Shown one piece after another: positions 36,358-44,450 of a DNA stretch of 57,268 nt. The notes under the pieces were generated by a model. That model was not told the origin of the DNA. It saw only the letters and a program-made list of their open reading frames with translations, and searched no databases. The position numbers and the translations under genes are program-made. The number at the start of each line of letters is the position of its first letter. Within the stretch, counting starts at the first letter, position 1. The stretch is taken from contig NZ_JXSS01000028.1 of the NCBI RefSeq assembly GCF_000855665.1, positions 1 to 57,268 of the forward strand, in the 5' to 3' direction. Source of the DNA: Lysobacter sp. A03 (lineage in GTDB: Bacteria; Pseudomonadota; Gammaproteobacteria; Xanthomonadales; Xanthomonadaceae).

Positions 36358-37104
36358 ATGAGCAACCAACTCCTCAACGGCGAGATTGCGCTGGTCACCG
36401 GCGCCAGCCGCGGCATCGGTGCCGCCATTGCCGACGAGCTTGCGGCTCAGGGCGCAACCGTCATCGGCACCGCGACTTCCCAGACCGGTGCTGACGCGAT
36501 CGCCGCGCGCCTGTCGGCGGCCGGTGGCCACGGCCGCGTGATCGATGTCGCCGACGGCGCCGCGACGCTCGCCCTGATCGATGCGATCGGCAAGGACATT
36601 GGCCCGATCTCGATCCTGGTCAACAACGCCGGCATCACCCGCGACAACCTGCTGCTGCGGATGAAGGACGAGGACTGGCAGGCGGTCATCGATACCAACC
36701 TGAGCAGCGTCTACCGCACCTCCAAGGCGGTGATGCGCTCGATGATGAAGGCGCGCCGTGGGCGTATCATCAACATCGCCTCGGTGATCGGCGTAACCGG
36801 CAACGCCGGCCAGGCGAACTACGCGGCCGCGAAGGCCGGCATCATCGCCTTCAGCAAGTCGCTGGCCAAGGAGATCGGCAGCCGCGGGGTGACCGTGAAC
36901 GTCGTCGCGCCGGGCTTCATCGACACCGATATGACCCGTGGCCTGCCCGAAGACAGCCGCAACGAGATGCTGGGGCAGATCGCGCTGGGACGGTTTGGCG
37001 ATCCGACGGACATCGCCCGCGCGGTCGCGTTCCTGGCCGGACCGGCGGCGTCCTACATAACCGGCGAGACCCTGCACGTGAACGGCGGCATGTACATGCC
37101 TTGA
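36358..37104 (+). CDS. fabG: 3-oxoacyl-ACP reductase
   Basis: 248 residues. A short-chain dehydrogenase with the NADPH site VTGASRGIG, the NNAGITRD motif, and the catalytic Ser142, Tyr155 and Lys159 (YAAAK), each four residues later than in E. coli FabG. The end ITGETLHVNGGMYMP is typical. It reduces 3-oxoacyl-ACP in each elongation round. It follows fabD by 46 bases in the conserved fabDG-acpP-fabF order. Confidence 0.95.
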   Translation: MSNQLLNGEIALVTGASRGIGAAIADELAAQGATVIGTATSQTGADAIAARLSAAGGHGRVIDVADGAATLALIDAIGKDIGPISILVNNAGITRDNLLLRMKDEDWQAVIDTNLSSVYRTSKAVMRSMMKARRGRIINIASVIGVTGNAGQANYAAAKAGIIAFSKSLAKEIGSRGVTVNVVAPGFIDTDMTRGLPEDSRNEMLGQIALGRFGDPTDIARAVAFLAGPAASYITGETLHVNGGMYMP

Positions 37105-37241
37105 TAACGCATGCATTTGATACCGCATGTCGCAGCGCAGGACGCGCAAACCGAAGTGAAAGGGCCTGCCGGATAGTCCGCTGGCCTTCGATTCCACTAC
37201 ACTATTCCATCGAATATCCCGTACGGGAGGAGTAAATACCA

Positions 37242-37481
37242 ATGAGCAGCATCGAAGAGCGCGTCAAGAAGATCGTGGTCGAACAGCTTGGCGTCAAGGA
37301 AGAAGAAGTCACCAACAACGCTTCGTTCGTGGACGACCTGGGCGCCGACTCCCTCGATACGGTCGAGCTGGTGATGGCCCTCGAGGAAGAGTTCGAGTGC
37401 GAGATCCCGGACGAGGAAGCCGAGAAGATCACCTCGGTGCAGCAGGCCATCGATTACGTGACGACGCACGTCAAGGCGTAA
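37242..37481 (+). CDS. acpP: Acyl carrier protein
   Basis: 79 acidic residues. Ser37 in the DSLDTVE motif carries the 4'-phosphopantetheine arm. It is the carrier of all fatty-acid intermediates and therefore strongly expressed, which fits the excellent GGGAGGAG ribosome site before the ATG and a separate 137-base upstream region. A TACACT hexamer (37198-37203) may be a -10 element, but a matching -35 is not clear. Confidence 0.97.
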   Translation: MSSIEERVKKIVVEQLGVKEEEVTNNASFVDDLGADSLDTVELVMALEEEFECEIPDEEAEKITSVQQAIDYVTTHVKA

Positions 37482-37636
37482 TCAGCCGAGGCGTTGCGAC
37501 CGGTCATGGATCGGCGCATCGCGTCGCGCATTGCAGACCGGGGCCGCATCATGCGGCCTTGTGTCTTTCCACGACCCAGACATTCCAGGCGCGCCCCGGG
37601 GCATCGTGCCAGCGCGTCGACCAGCGGAGTTGCTCC

Positions 37637-38890
37637 ATGTCCAATCGACCGGCCTCCAGCAGGCGTGTAGTTGTCACCGGCCTCGGCCTCGTATCCCCAT
37701 TGGGCAACGACGTCGCCAGCAGCTGGGACGGCATCGTCAATGGACGCTCGGGCATTGGCCCGATCACCCATTTCGACACAACCGGCTTCACCACCACGAT
37801 TGCCGGCCAGATCCGCGACTTCGACGTCACCCGCTGGGTGCCGGTTAAGGACGCGAAGAAGATGGACAGCTTCATCCACTACGGCGTGGGTGCGGCGCTG
37901 ATGGCGCTGGAGGATTCCGGCCTTGAGGTTACCGAGGGCAATGCCGAACGCATTGGTGCGCTGATCGGGTCCGGCATCGGCGGCATCCTGGGGATCGAGG
38001 AGCAAACCGCCAAGTTCCTCGCCGGCGGCGCGCGCAAGATCTCCCCGTTCTACGTGCCGAGCACGATCATCAACATGCTGCCGGGGCAGGTGTCGCTGCT
38101 GACCGGCATCAAGGGTCCGAACTTCTCCGCGGTGTCCGCCTGCGCCACCTCCAACCATTCCATCGGCATGGCGATGCGCATGATCCAGTACGGCGACGCC
38201 GATGTGATGCTCGCCGGTGGCGGCGAGCGCGGCTCCTCGCCAACCTCGGTGGGTGGCTTCTGCTCGATGAAGGCGATGTCCACCCGCAATGACGATCCGA
38301 CCCGGGCCTCGCGGCCGTGGGACAAGGATCGCGACGGCTTCGTGCTCGGTGATGGCGCCGGCATCCTGATTCTGGAGGAGTACGAGCACGCCAAGGCCCG
38401 TGGCGCCCGCATTTATTGCGAGCTGGCGGGTTTCGGCGCGACCTCCGACGCGTTCCACATGACCGCGCCCAGCGAGGACGGTGATGGCCCGGCCCGCTGC
38501 ATGACCGCGGCGATGAACGATGCCGGTGTCACGCCGGATCAGGTCGGCTACCTCAACGCGCATGGCACCTCGACGCCGCTGGGCGACCTGGCCGAGACGC
38601 GCGCCATCAAGCGCGCCTTCGGCGACCACGCCTACAAGACGATGGTGAGCTCCACCAAGTCGATGACCGGCCACCTGCTGGGAGCGGCGGGCGGTGCGGA
38701 GGCGATCTTCTCGGTGATGGCGCTGCAGACCGGCATCATTCCCCCGACGATCAACCTCGACGAGCCAGGCGAGGGTTGCGATCTGGACTACGTGCCCAAT
38801 GTGGCGCGCGAGGAAAAGATCGATGTCGCCATGTCCAACGGCTTCGGCTTTGGCGGCACCAACGGCACGCTGGTATTCAAGCGGCTCTGA
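37637..38890 (+). CDS. fabF: Beta-ketoacyl-ACP synthase II
   Basis: 417 residues. Thiolase fold with the nucleophile Cys169 (SACATSNH) and the two catalytic histidines in NAHGTSTPLGD and GHLLGAAGG. FabF elongates acyl-ACP and sets chain length and temperature response of membrane lipids. The ATG has GGAG upstream. An in-frame extension reaching back into acpP is rejected. It lies 155 bases after acpP and 62 before pabB. Confidence 0.96.
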   Translation: MSNRPASSRRVVVTGLGLVSPLGNDVASSWDGIVNGRSGIGPITHFDTTGFTTTIAGQIRDFDVTRWVPVKDAKKMDSFIHYGVGAALMALEDSGLEVTEGNAERIGALIGSGIGGILGIEEQTAKFLAGGARKISPFYVPSTIINMLPGQVSLLTGIKGPNFSAVSACATSNHSIGMAMRMIQYGDADVMLAGGGERGSSPTSVGGFCSMKAMSTRNDDPTRASRPWDKDRDGFVLGDGAGILILEEYEHAKARGARIYCELAGFGATSDAFHMTAPSEDGDGPARCMTAAMNDAGVTPDQVGYLNAHGTSTPLGDLAETRAIKRAFGDHAYKTMVSSTKSMTGHLLGAAGGAEAIFSVMALQTGIIPPTINLDEPGEGCDLDYVPNVAREEKIDVAMSNGFGFGGTNGTLVFKRL

Positions 38891-38952
38891 GCAGGCACCG
38901 GGCCTTGGCGCTGCAACCGGCGTGCGCGGGTAGTGACTTGACCGAAGAGCTA

Positions 38953-40383
38953 ATGACCCGCGCTCTGCCGGCCGATATCGACCTGCTGAGCCTGCACCGG
39001 CTCGACCCGGCGCGTTACCCGCTGTTGCTGGAGTCCAGTGCCGCCGGTACCGCACAGGGTCGCTGGGACATTCTGCTGATTTCCAGTGGCGAGGCATTCG
39101 AGCTGGATTGCGACGGTGCCGTACGCGACGAGGGCGGGCGGGCGATCGGTTCCGACTTCCTCGACGTGCTGGATGCGGCGTGGCAGCAGTTGCACGTCGG
39201 GCATGTCGAATCGCCGTGGCCGTTCCGCGGCGGCTGGGCGCTTCTGCTCGGCTATGAACTTGCCGGCCAGATCGAGCCGGTGCTTGACCTTCCGGCCGCC
39301 CCCGGAGCCCTCCCGGTCGCCAGAGCGGTGCGATGTCCGGCGGCCATCCTGCGCGACCACTCCACTGGCGATTGCGTCGCGATCGCCGAACCCGGCGGCG
39401 GCCTGCTTCTGAAGGCGCTTGCAGCGGACCTCGTCCGTGCGGCGCTACTGCCGCCGCTGCCCGACTGGGTGATGCCAGTTGCCGTCGTTGAAGACGCTCC
39501 ATCCCACTACCTGGATGCGACCGCCCGGGTGCTCGAATACCTCGCCGCCGGCGATGTCTTCCAGGCCAATATCTCGCGCCGCTGGTGCGCCGGTTTCGCC
39601 CGGCCGGTGGAGCCGTCTGTGCTGTTCCAGCGCTTGCGCCTGCACAACCCGGCGCCGTTCGCGGGGCTGTTTGCCGGTCCTCCCGATCCTGCGGCCGGGC
39701 ACGAGAAGGGTCACGTGTCCTGGGCAGTGGTCAGCGCCTCGCCGGAGCGCCTGGTTTCCGTACGGGGCGATGTCCTGCAAAGTCGGCCGATTGCCGGAAC
39801 CCGGCCACGCATTGCCGGGCAGGACGATGCCGCCCCGATCCGCGAGCTGGTCGGCAATCCGAAGGAGCGCGCTGAGCACATCATGCTGATCGACCTGGAG
39901 CGCAATGACCTGGGGCGGGTGTGCGTGGCCGGAAGCGTCGAAGTTGATGAGCTGATGACGGTGGAAAGCTACGCCCACGTCCATCACATCGTCAGCAATG
40001 TCCGCGGGCGATTGCGCGCCTCGGTCACGCCGGGCGACGTGATCCGGGCGACGTTCCCGGGAGGCACCATCACCGGTTGCCCGAAGGTGCGCTGCATGCA
40101 GATCATCGCCGAGCTGGAAGGCGAGGGGCGGGGCAGCTATACCGGCGCGATGGGCTGGCTCAACCGCGACGGCGACCTCGACCTGAACATCCTGATCCGC
40201 AGCGCGGAGGTGGATGGAACCCAACTGCGGTTCCGTACCGGCGCCGGCATCGTCGCCGACTCCGAACCCGTGCTTGAGTTGGAGGAGACCCGGGCGAAGG
40301 CGCGCGGCATGCTGCGCGCGCTGGGTGTCGCTGACGGCGCGACAATGGCGGTCGATCCAGTCGATCCAGCGAGCGGAGCCTGA
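38953..40383 (+). CDS. pabB: Aminodeoxychorismate synthase component I (PabB-like)
   Basis: 476 residues. The chorismate-binding domain is complete: DVFQANISRR, PFAG, SWAVVSASPERL, VGNPKERAEHIMLIDLERNDLGRV, HIVSNVRG, and FPGGTITGCPKVRCMQIIAELE. The N-terminal domain has LLLESSA...GRWDILL, PabB-like. With an amidotransferase subunit (not in the window) it should make 4-amino-4-deoxychorismate for folate. One oddity: the motif at 279-283 is PIAGT, not the PIKGT of E. coli PabB, so the nucleophilic lysine is Ala281, as in anthranilate synthase. Adjacent pabC supports the pABA role. ATG 38953 or TTG 38938 could be the start. Confidence 0.82.
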   Translation: MTRALPADIDLLSLHRLDPARYPLLLESSAAGTAQGRWDILLISSGEAFELDCDGAVRDEGGRAIGSDFLDVLDAAWQQLHVGHVESPWPFRGGWALLLGYELAGQIEPVLDLPAAPGALPVARAVRCPAAILRDHSTGDCVAIAEPGGGLLLKALAADLVRAALLPPLPDWVMPVAVVEDAPSHYLDATARVLEYLAAGDVFQANISRRWCAGFARPVEPSVLFQRLRLHNPAPFAGLFAGPPDPAAGHEKGHVSWAVVSASPERLVSVRGDVLQSRPIAGTRPRIAGQDDAAPIRELVGNPKERAEHIMLIDLERNDLGRVCVAGSVEVDELMTVESYAHVHHIVSNVRGRLRASVTPGDVIRATFPGGTITGCPKVRCMQIIAELEGEGRGSYTGAMGWLNRDGDLDLNILIRSAEVDGTQLRFRTGAGIVADSEPVLELEETRAKARGMLRALGVADGATMAVDPVDPASGA

Positions 40384-40387
40384 GCGC

Positions 40388-41275
40388 ATGGCTTCGCGTG
40401 ATGAAGTGATGGACGCAAACATCGACGCCGCGCGGATCTTTCGAGGCCCGACCCGTATCGACCGCCTTCCCGCAGACAACCGCGGGCTGGCCTACGGCGA
40501 TGGCATCTTCGAAACAATGCGCGGTGCGGGTGGCGAACTGCCGTGGTGGGAGCGGCACTGGCGCCGGCTGCAACGTGGTGCCGAACGCCTGCAGTTGCCA
40601 CTGCCGCCGGAATCCCTGGCAAGAGCCGAGGCCGAACAGTTGCTGGGTAGCGCCGATGCCGTGGTCAAACTGCTCCTGACACGCGGTAGCGGTGGGCGCG
40701 GGTACCTGCCGCCGCCGGTCGCCGAGCCGGTGTGGATCCTGTCGCGGCACCCGTTGCCCACGCCTGAGTCGTCGCTGGTGACGGTGCGCTGGTGCCGGAC
40801 CCGTCTGTCACTACAGCCCGCGCTGGCCGGCATCAAGCACTGCAACCGGCTCGAGCAGGTCCTCGCCCGCGCCGAAGACGAGCCGGACACCGCGCCAGGT
40901 GGCGCGGCCGGCGAAGGCCTCATGCGAAGCACGGACGGTGATGCAGTCTGCGCGACCGCGGCCAATATTTTCGTGCTCAAGCGCGATTGTTGGACAACTC
41001 CGTTGATTGATCGTTGCGGCGTGGAAGGCACCATGCGCGGGTGGGTGCTCGAACAGGTTCCGGTGGAACAGCGCCGCCTCTGCGTGGAGGACGTCGAATC
41101 CGCCGACGCGCTGGTCCTTGTCAACGCGGTGCGCGGTATCCTTCAGGTCGGCCGCCTGGGCGATCGAGTCTGGACACCGCACCCGGCCGTGTCGGCACTG
41201 CGCCGCAGGCTGTCCACCGCGCACCCCGCTTTTCCCCTGCCGCCAAGCGGACCCGGTCCGATGGAGTTGTCGTGA
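40388..41275 (+). CDS. pabC: Aminodeoxychorismate lyase (PabC-like), fold-type IV PLP enzyme
   Basis: 295 residues. The N-terminal GLAYGDGIFETMR and the PLP lysine Lys150 in GIKHCNRLEQVLAR match PabC. It should release pyruvate from aminodeoxychorismate to give 4-aminobenzoate. Two odd points: a Gly/Ala-rich insertion after the lysine (DEPDTAPGGAAGEG), and the class-IV signature reads C-A-T-A-A-N-I-F, so the glutamate that contacts the PLP ring nitrogen is Cys188. It starts 4 bases after the pabB stop with a GGAG upstream, and its end overlaps mltG by 4 bases. A second possible start is ATG 40409. Confidence 0.82.
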   Translation: MASRDEVMDANIDAARIFRGPTRIDRLPADNRGLAYGDGIFETMRGAGGELPWWERHWRRLQRGAERLQLPLPPESLARAEAEQLLGSADAVVKLLLTRGSGGRGYLPPPVAEPVWILSRHPLPTPESSLVTVRWCRTRLSLQPALAGIKHCNRLEQVLARAEDEPDTAPGGAAGEGLMRSTDGDAVCATAANIFVLKRDCWTTPLIDRCGVEGTMRGWVLEQVPVEQRRLCVEDVESADALVLVNAVRGILQVGRLGDRVWTPHPAVSALRRRLSTAHPAFPLPPSGPGPMELS

Positions 41276-42354
41276 GTCATCCCCGCAAGCGCCGTTCCGG
41301 CGTACTGGTGCTGTACCTGTTGCTGGCTGCGCTGGTGGCCGCGCTGGCCGTGGGAGCCTTGGGGTGGCAGCGCTACCAGGCTTTCGCGGACGGCCCGCTG
41401 GGCGGACTGGAGACGGGGGGCAGCATCATGGTGGAGCGTGGTGATTCGCTGCCGCGGGTGATCGAGCGCCTGCGCGCCGCGGGCGTGACGGGTGGCGAGA
41501 CCTACGAGTGGCAGCTGCTCGGGCGCCAGCTGGACGCCGCGTCGCGCCTGCATGTGGGCGAATACGCGCTGGAGCCGAGGACCACTCCGCGCCAGCTGCT
41601 GGTGGCGATGCGTCAGGGTGACACCATCCGCTACCGTTTCACCCTGGTGGAAGGCTGGAACATCCGCGAGATGCGGGCGGCGCTGGCGCGTGCGACGCCG
41701 TTGCTGCAGAAGACCGCAGAGATGTCCGCCGAAGAATTGATGGAGGCGCTGGGCCATGCCGGCGAACATCCGGAGGGGCGCTTCCTTCCGGAAACCTACG
41801 TGTACGGCCGCGGCGACAGTGATCTGGACGTGCTGCGCCGCGCATACGCCGACATGGAGCGCGCCCTGGCCGCGGCCTGGGAGGCGCGCGATCCGGGTAC
41901 AGCGCTGAAAACGCCCTACGAGATGCTGGTGATGGCGTCGATCGTGGAGAAGGAATCCGCCGTCGCCGAAGAGCGTCCGCAGATCGCCGGGCTGTTCGAG
42001 CGCCGGTTGAAAATCGGCATGCGGCTGCAGACCGACCCCACCGTCATCTACGGCATCGGTGAGGACTACGACGGCAACATCCGCCGCGTGCATCTGACTA
42101 CCGACACCCCGTACAACACCTACACCCGCGACGGCCTGCCACCCACGCCGATTGCGATGCCGGGTGTGGGTGCGCTGCAGGCGGTCGCCAATCCGGCTCC
42201 GGGCGATGCGCTGTATTTCGTCGCCGTCGGTGATGGCAGCGGGCGCCACCTGTTCGCCCGCACCCTCGCCGAGCATCAGGCCAATGTGCGCAAGTACCTG
42301 CAGAACTACCGGCAGCGGGTGAGCGGGATGGATCGCGCCGGGGAGTCCAGGTGA
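41272..42354 (+). CDS. mltG: Endolytic murein transglycosylase MltG (YceG)
   Basis: 360 residues from a GTG overlapping the pabC stop (GTGA). A basic N-terminus and one membrane segment (about residues 9-31) are followed by a periplasmic YceG domain with a LysM-like part and the catalytic region MASIVEKESAVAEERPQIAGLF, which includes the essential glutamate, and later QTDPTVIYG and TPYNTY. MltG cuts nascent glycan strands and so limits their length. The place between pabC and tmk is the same as in E. coli. Confidence 0.93.
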   Translation: MSHPRKRRSGVLVLYLLLAALVAALAVGALGWQRYQAFADGPLGGLETGGSIMVERGDSLPRVIERLRAAGVTGGETYEWQLLGRQLDAASRLHVGEYALEPRTTPRQLLVAMRQGDTIRYRFTLVEGWNIREMRAALARATPLLQKTAEMSAEELMEALGHAGEHPEGRFLPETYVYGRGDSDLDVLRRAYADMERALAAAWEARDPGTALKTPYEMLVMASIVEKESAVAEERPQIAGLFERRLKIGMRLQTDPTVIYGIGEDYDGNIRRVHLTTDTPYNTYTRDGLPPTPIAMPGVGALQAVANPAPGDALYFVAVGDGSGRHLFARTLAEHQANVRKYLQNYRQRVSGMDRAGESR

Positions 42355-42989
42355 GTCTGCAGGTGCAGCCCCGCCTGGTGACTCTGGAAGGCGGCGAAGG
42401 CGCGGGCAAGTCCACCGTATTGGCGCAATTGCGCGAGACGCTGGAGGCGGCCGGGGAGTCGGTCGTGTGCACCCGCGAACCCGGCGGCACGCCGCTGGCC
42501 GAGCAGATCCGCGACCTGCTGTTGGCACCCGGCCATGAGCCGCCCACGCCTGAAACCGAGTTGCTGCTGATGTTTGCCGGCCGTGCCCAGCACGTGAGCG
42601 AGACCATCCTGCCCGCGCTGGCCGCCGGCAGCTGGGTGATCAGCGATCGTTTTACCGACGCCAGCTACGCCTACCAGGGCGCAGCGCGCGGGGGTGACAG
42701 CGACTTCATCGCCGAGCTGGAACGCCGCGTGGTCGGCATCGTGCCGGGCCTGACCCTGTTGCTGGATGTGCCGGTCGAGACCGGCCTGCAGCGCGTGCGC
42801 GGACGCGGCACGGTGGACCGGATCGAGGCCGAGGACCAGGGATTTTTCGACACCGTGCGCCGTGCCTACCTGACGCGCGCCGATGCAGAGCGCTTGCGGT
42901 TCCGGGTGATCGACGCCAGCCGGCCGGCCACGCTCGTGGCGGGCGAGGCAGTCGCCCATTTGCTGGCTTATCGGGATGCCCTGCGATGA
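42351..42989 (+). CDS. tmk: Thymidylate kinase
   Basis: 212 residues from a GTG overlapping mltG by 4 bases. P-loop EGGEGAGKST (13-22), the TREPGGTPLAEQIRDLLL motif of the thymidylate site, and DRFTDASYAYQGAARG lid region identify Tmk. It phosphorylates dTMP to dTDP. The ATG of holB overlaps its stop by 4 bases, so mltG, tmk and holB are translated in coupling, as in many gammaproteobacteria. Confidence 0.95.
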   Translation: MSLQVQPRLVTLEGGEGAGKSTVLAQLRETLEAAGESVVCTREPGGTPLAEQIRDLLLAPGHEPPTPETELLLMFAGRAQHVSETILPALAAGSWVISDRFTDASYAYQGAARGGDSDFIAELERRVVGIVPGLTLLLDVPVETGLQRVRGRGTVDRIEAEDQGFFDTVRRAYLTRADAERLRFRVIDASRPATLVAGEAVAHLLAYRDALR

Positions 42990-44026
42990 ACGGTTTCGCG
43001 CCCTGGCAGCAGCGCGTGCATGACCGCACCGCGCTGGCACTGGACAGTGGGCGGCTGGGACATGCGCTGTTGTTTTGCGGCCCGGCGCGGCTGGGCAAGC
43101 TGGCCGTAGCCGAGCGCCTGGCCAACCGTCTGCTGTGCACCGAGCGGACGGAGGAAGGGGGGCCCTGCGGCACGTGCCGCAGTTGCCGCATGTTCGCCTC
43201 GCGAAGCCAGGCCGACCCGATCGAGACACGCCCGGACGGTTCGTTGGCGTTCCCGCAAGGACGCAGTGGGCACCCGGACCTGCTGCAGGTCAGTTTCGCG
43301 ATCAACGACAAGGCGCGCCCGCCGAAGCCGCGCACGGAGATCGTGATCGAGCAGATCCGCCGCCTTTCCGAGCAGATGATGCTCAGCGCCCAGTACGGCC
43401 AGACCAAGATCGTCATCATCGATCCGGCCGATGCGATCAACCACGCCGGCGCCAACGCTCTGCTGAAGACGCTGGAGGAGCCGGTTCCGGGTCGCTACCT
43501 GTGGTTGGTCAGCGACCACCCATCGCGCCTGTCGGCCACTATCCGGAGCCGCTGCCAGCGCATCGAATTCCGCCTGCCACCGCGCGCGGAGGCACTGGCC
43601 TGGCTGCAGGATCTGGGGCACGCGGCCGCGCTGGCTGAGGAAGCACTGGATGCGGCACGAGGGCATCCCGGACTGGCCGCCGAGTGGCTGCAAAGCGATG
43701 CGTTGGATTTGCGTCGACAGGTGGCGACAGATCTGGAGCGCGTCGCCACCGGAGAGGCTGGCGTGGTGGAGACAGCGCAGCGCTGGGCCGCGGACGCAAA
43801 CGCCGACCTGCGCCTGCAGTTCGCCGCAGACCTGGCGGTGGCGCGTACAGGCAGCGACTTGACCGATCCGGCGCGTACCCGCAGTCTCACCGAGTGGTTT
43901 GATCGGGCCAATCGCGCACGCGAACTGATGCGCACCACGGTCCGCTCGGACCTGGTGCTGGTGGAGCTGTTGCGGGCATGGCGCGCCGGCGAGTCACGCC
44001 GGACCGCTGGACAACCAAGGGGTTAG
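42986..44026 (+). CDS. holB: DNA polymerase III delta-prime subunit
   Basis: 346 residues. Clamp-loader fold with a degenerate P-loop (GPARLGKLA), a zinc site (Cys51, 61, 64, 67) and the conserved ANALLKTLEEPVPGRYLWLVS followed by TIRSRCQ with the SRC motif. The degenerate P-loop is normal for delta-prime, which does not hydrolyse ATP. It acts with DnaX (22 kb) in the clamp loader. It overlaps tmk and is 4 bases from pilZ. Confidence 0.94.
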   Translation: MNGFAPWQQRVHDRTALALDSGRLGHALLFCGPARLGKLAVAERLANRLLCTERTEEGGPCGTCRSCRMFASRSQADPIETRPDGSLAFPQGRSGHPDLLQVSFAINDKARPPKPRTEIVIEQIRRLSEQMMLSAQYGQTKIVIIDPADAINHAGANALLKTLEEPVPGRYLWLVSDHPSRLSATIRSRCQRIEFRLPPRAEALAWLQDLGHAAALAEEALDAARGHPGLAAEWLQSDALDLRRQVATDLERVATGEAGVVETAQRWAADANADLRLQFAADLAVARTGSDLTDPARTRSLTEWFDRANRARELMRTTVRSDLVLVELLRAWRAGESRRTAGQPRG

Positions 44027-44030
44027 CAGC

Positions 44031-44384
44031 ATGAGTTCATCGGGAGCCCGCCAGGGCATTGTTTCGTTGGCCTTGAAGGACAAGGCGGGGCTCTACAACG
44101 CCTACATGCCCTACATCCGCCACGGCGGGATATTCGTGGCCACGCCCAACCGCTACTTCCTCGGCGACGAGGTATTCCTGCTGCTGACGCTCCCCGAATC
44201 GGGCGAGCGCATGCCGGTGGCGGGCAAAGTCATCTGGGTGACACCGGCCGGCGCCCAGGGCAGCCGCCCGGCCGGCATCGGCATCCAGTTCAGCGAAGGC
44301 GTCGAGGGCGAGACCGTCAAAGGGAAGATCGAGGCCTTGCTTGCCGGCACGCTCGACGCCGAGCGCGCCACCCACACGATGTAG
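44031..44384 (+). CDS. pilZ: Type IV pilus assembly protein PilZ
   Basis: 117 residues, a single PilZ domain. It lacks the RxxxR and [D/N]xSxxG cyclic-di-GMP motifs, as do the type IV pilus PilZ proteins of Pseudomonas and Xanthomonas. In Xanthomonas such PilZ binds the pilus ATPase PilB and the c-di-GMP receptor FimX. The holB-pilZ pairing is the one found in those genera. The gene that follows is convergent; the tatD gene often found next is absent here. Confidence 0.9.
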   Translation: MSSSGARQGIVSLALKDKAGLYNAYMPYIRHGGIFVATPNRYFLGDEVFLLLTLPESGERMPVAGKVIWVTPAGAQGSRPAGIGIQFSEGVEGETVKGKIEALLAGTLDAERATHTM

Positions 44385-44450
44385 GCAGGTTTTGCATGCG
44401 GAGCCGGCGCGAACCGCGCGCGGCCCCGATGCGTAAAGTCCCGCGAGACC

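Noticed and set aside
34212-36428. 738-codon minus-strand reading frame opposite fabH and fabD
   Set aside because: Antisense shadow of two conserved enzymes; no start context or motif.
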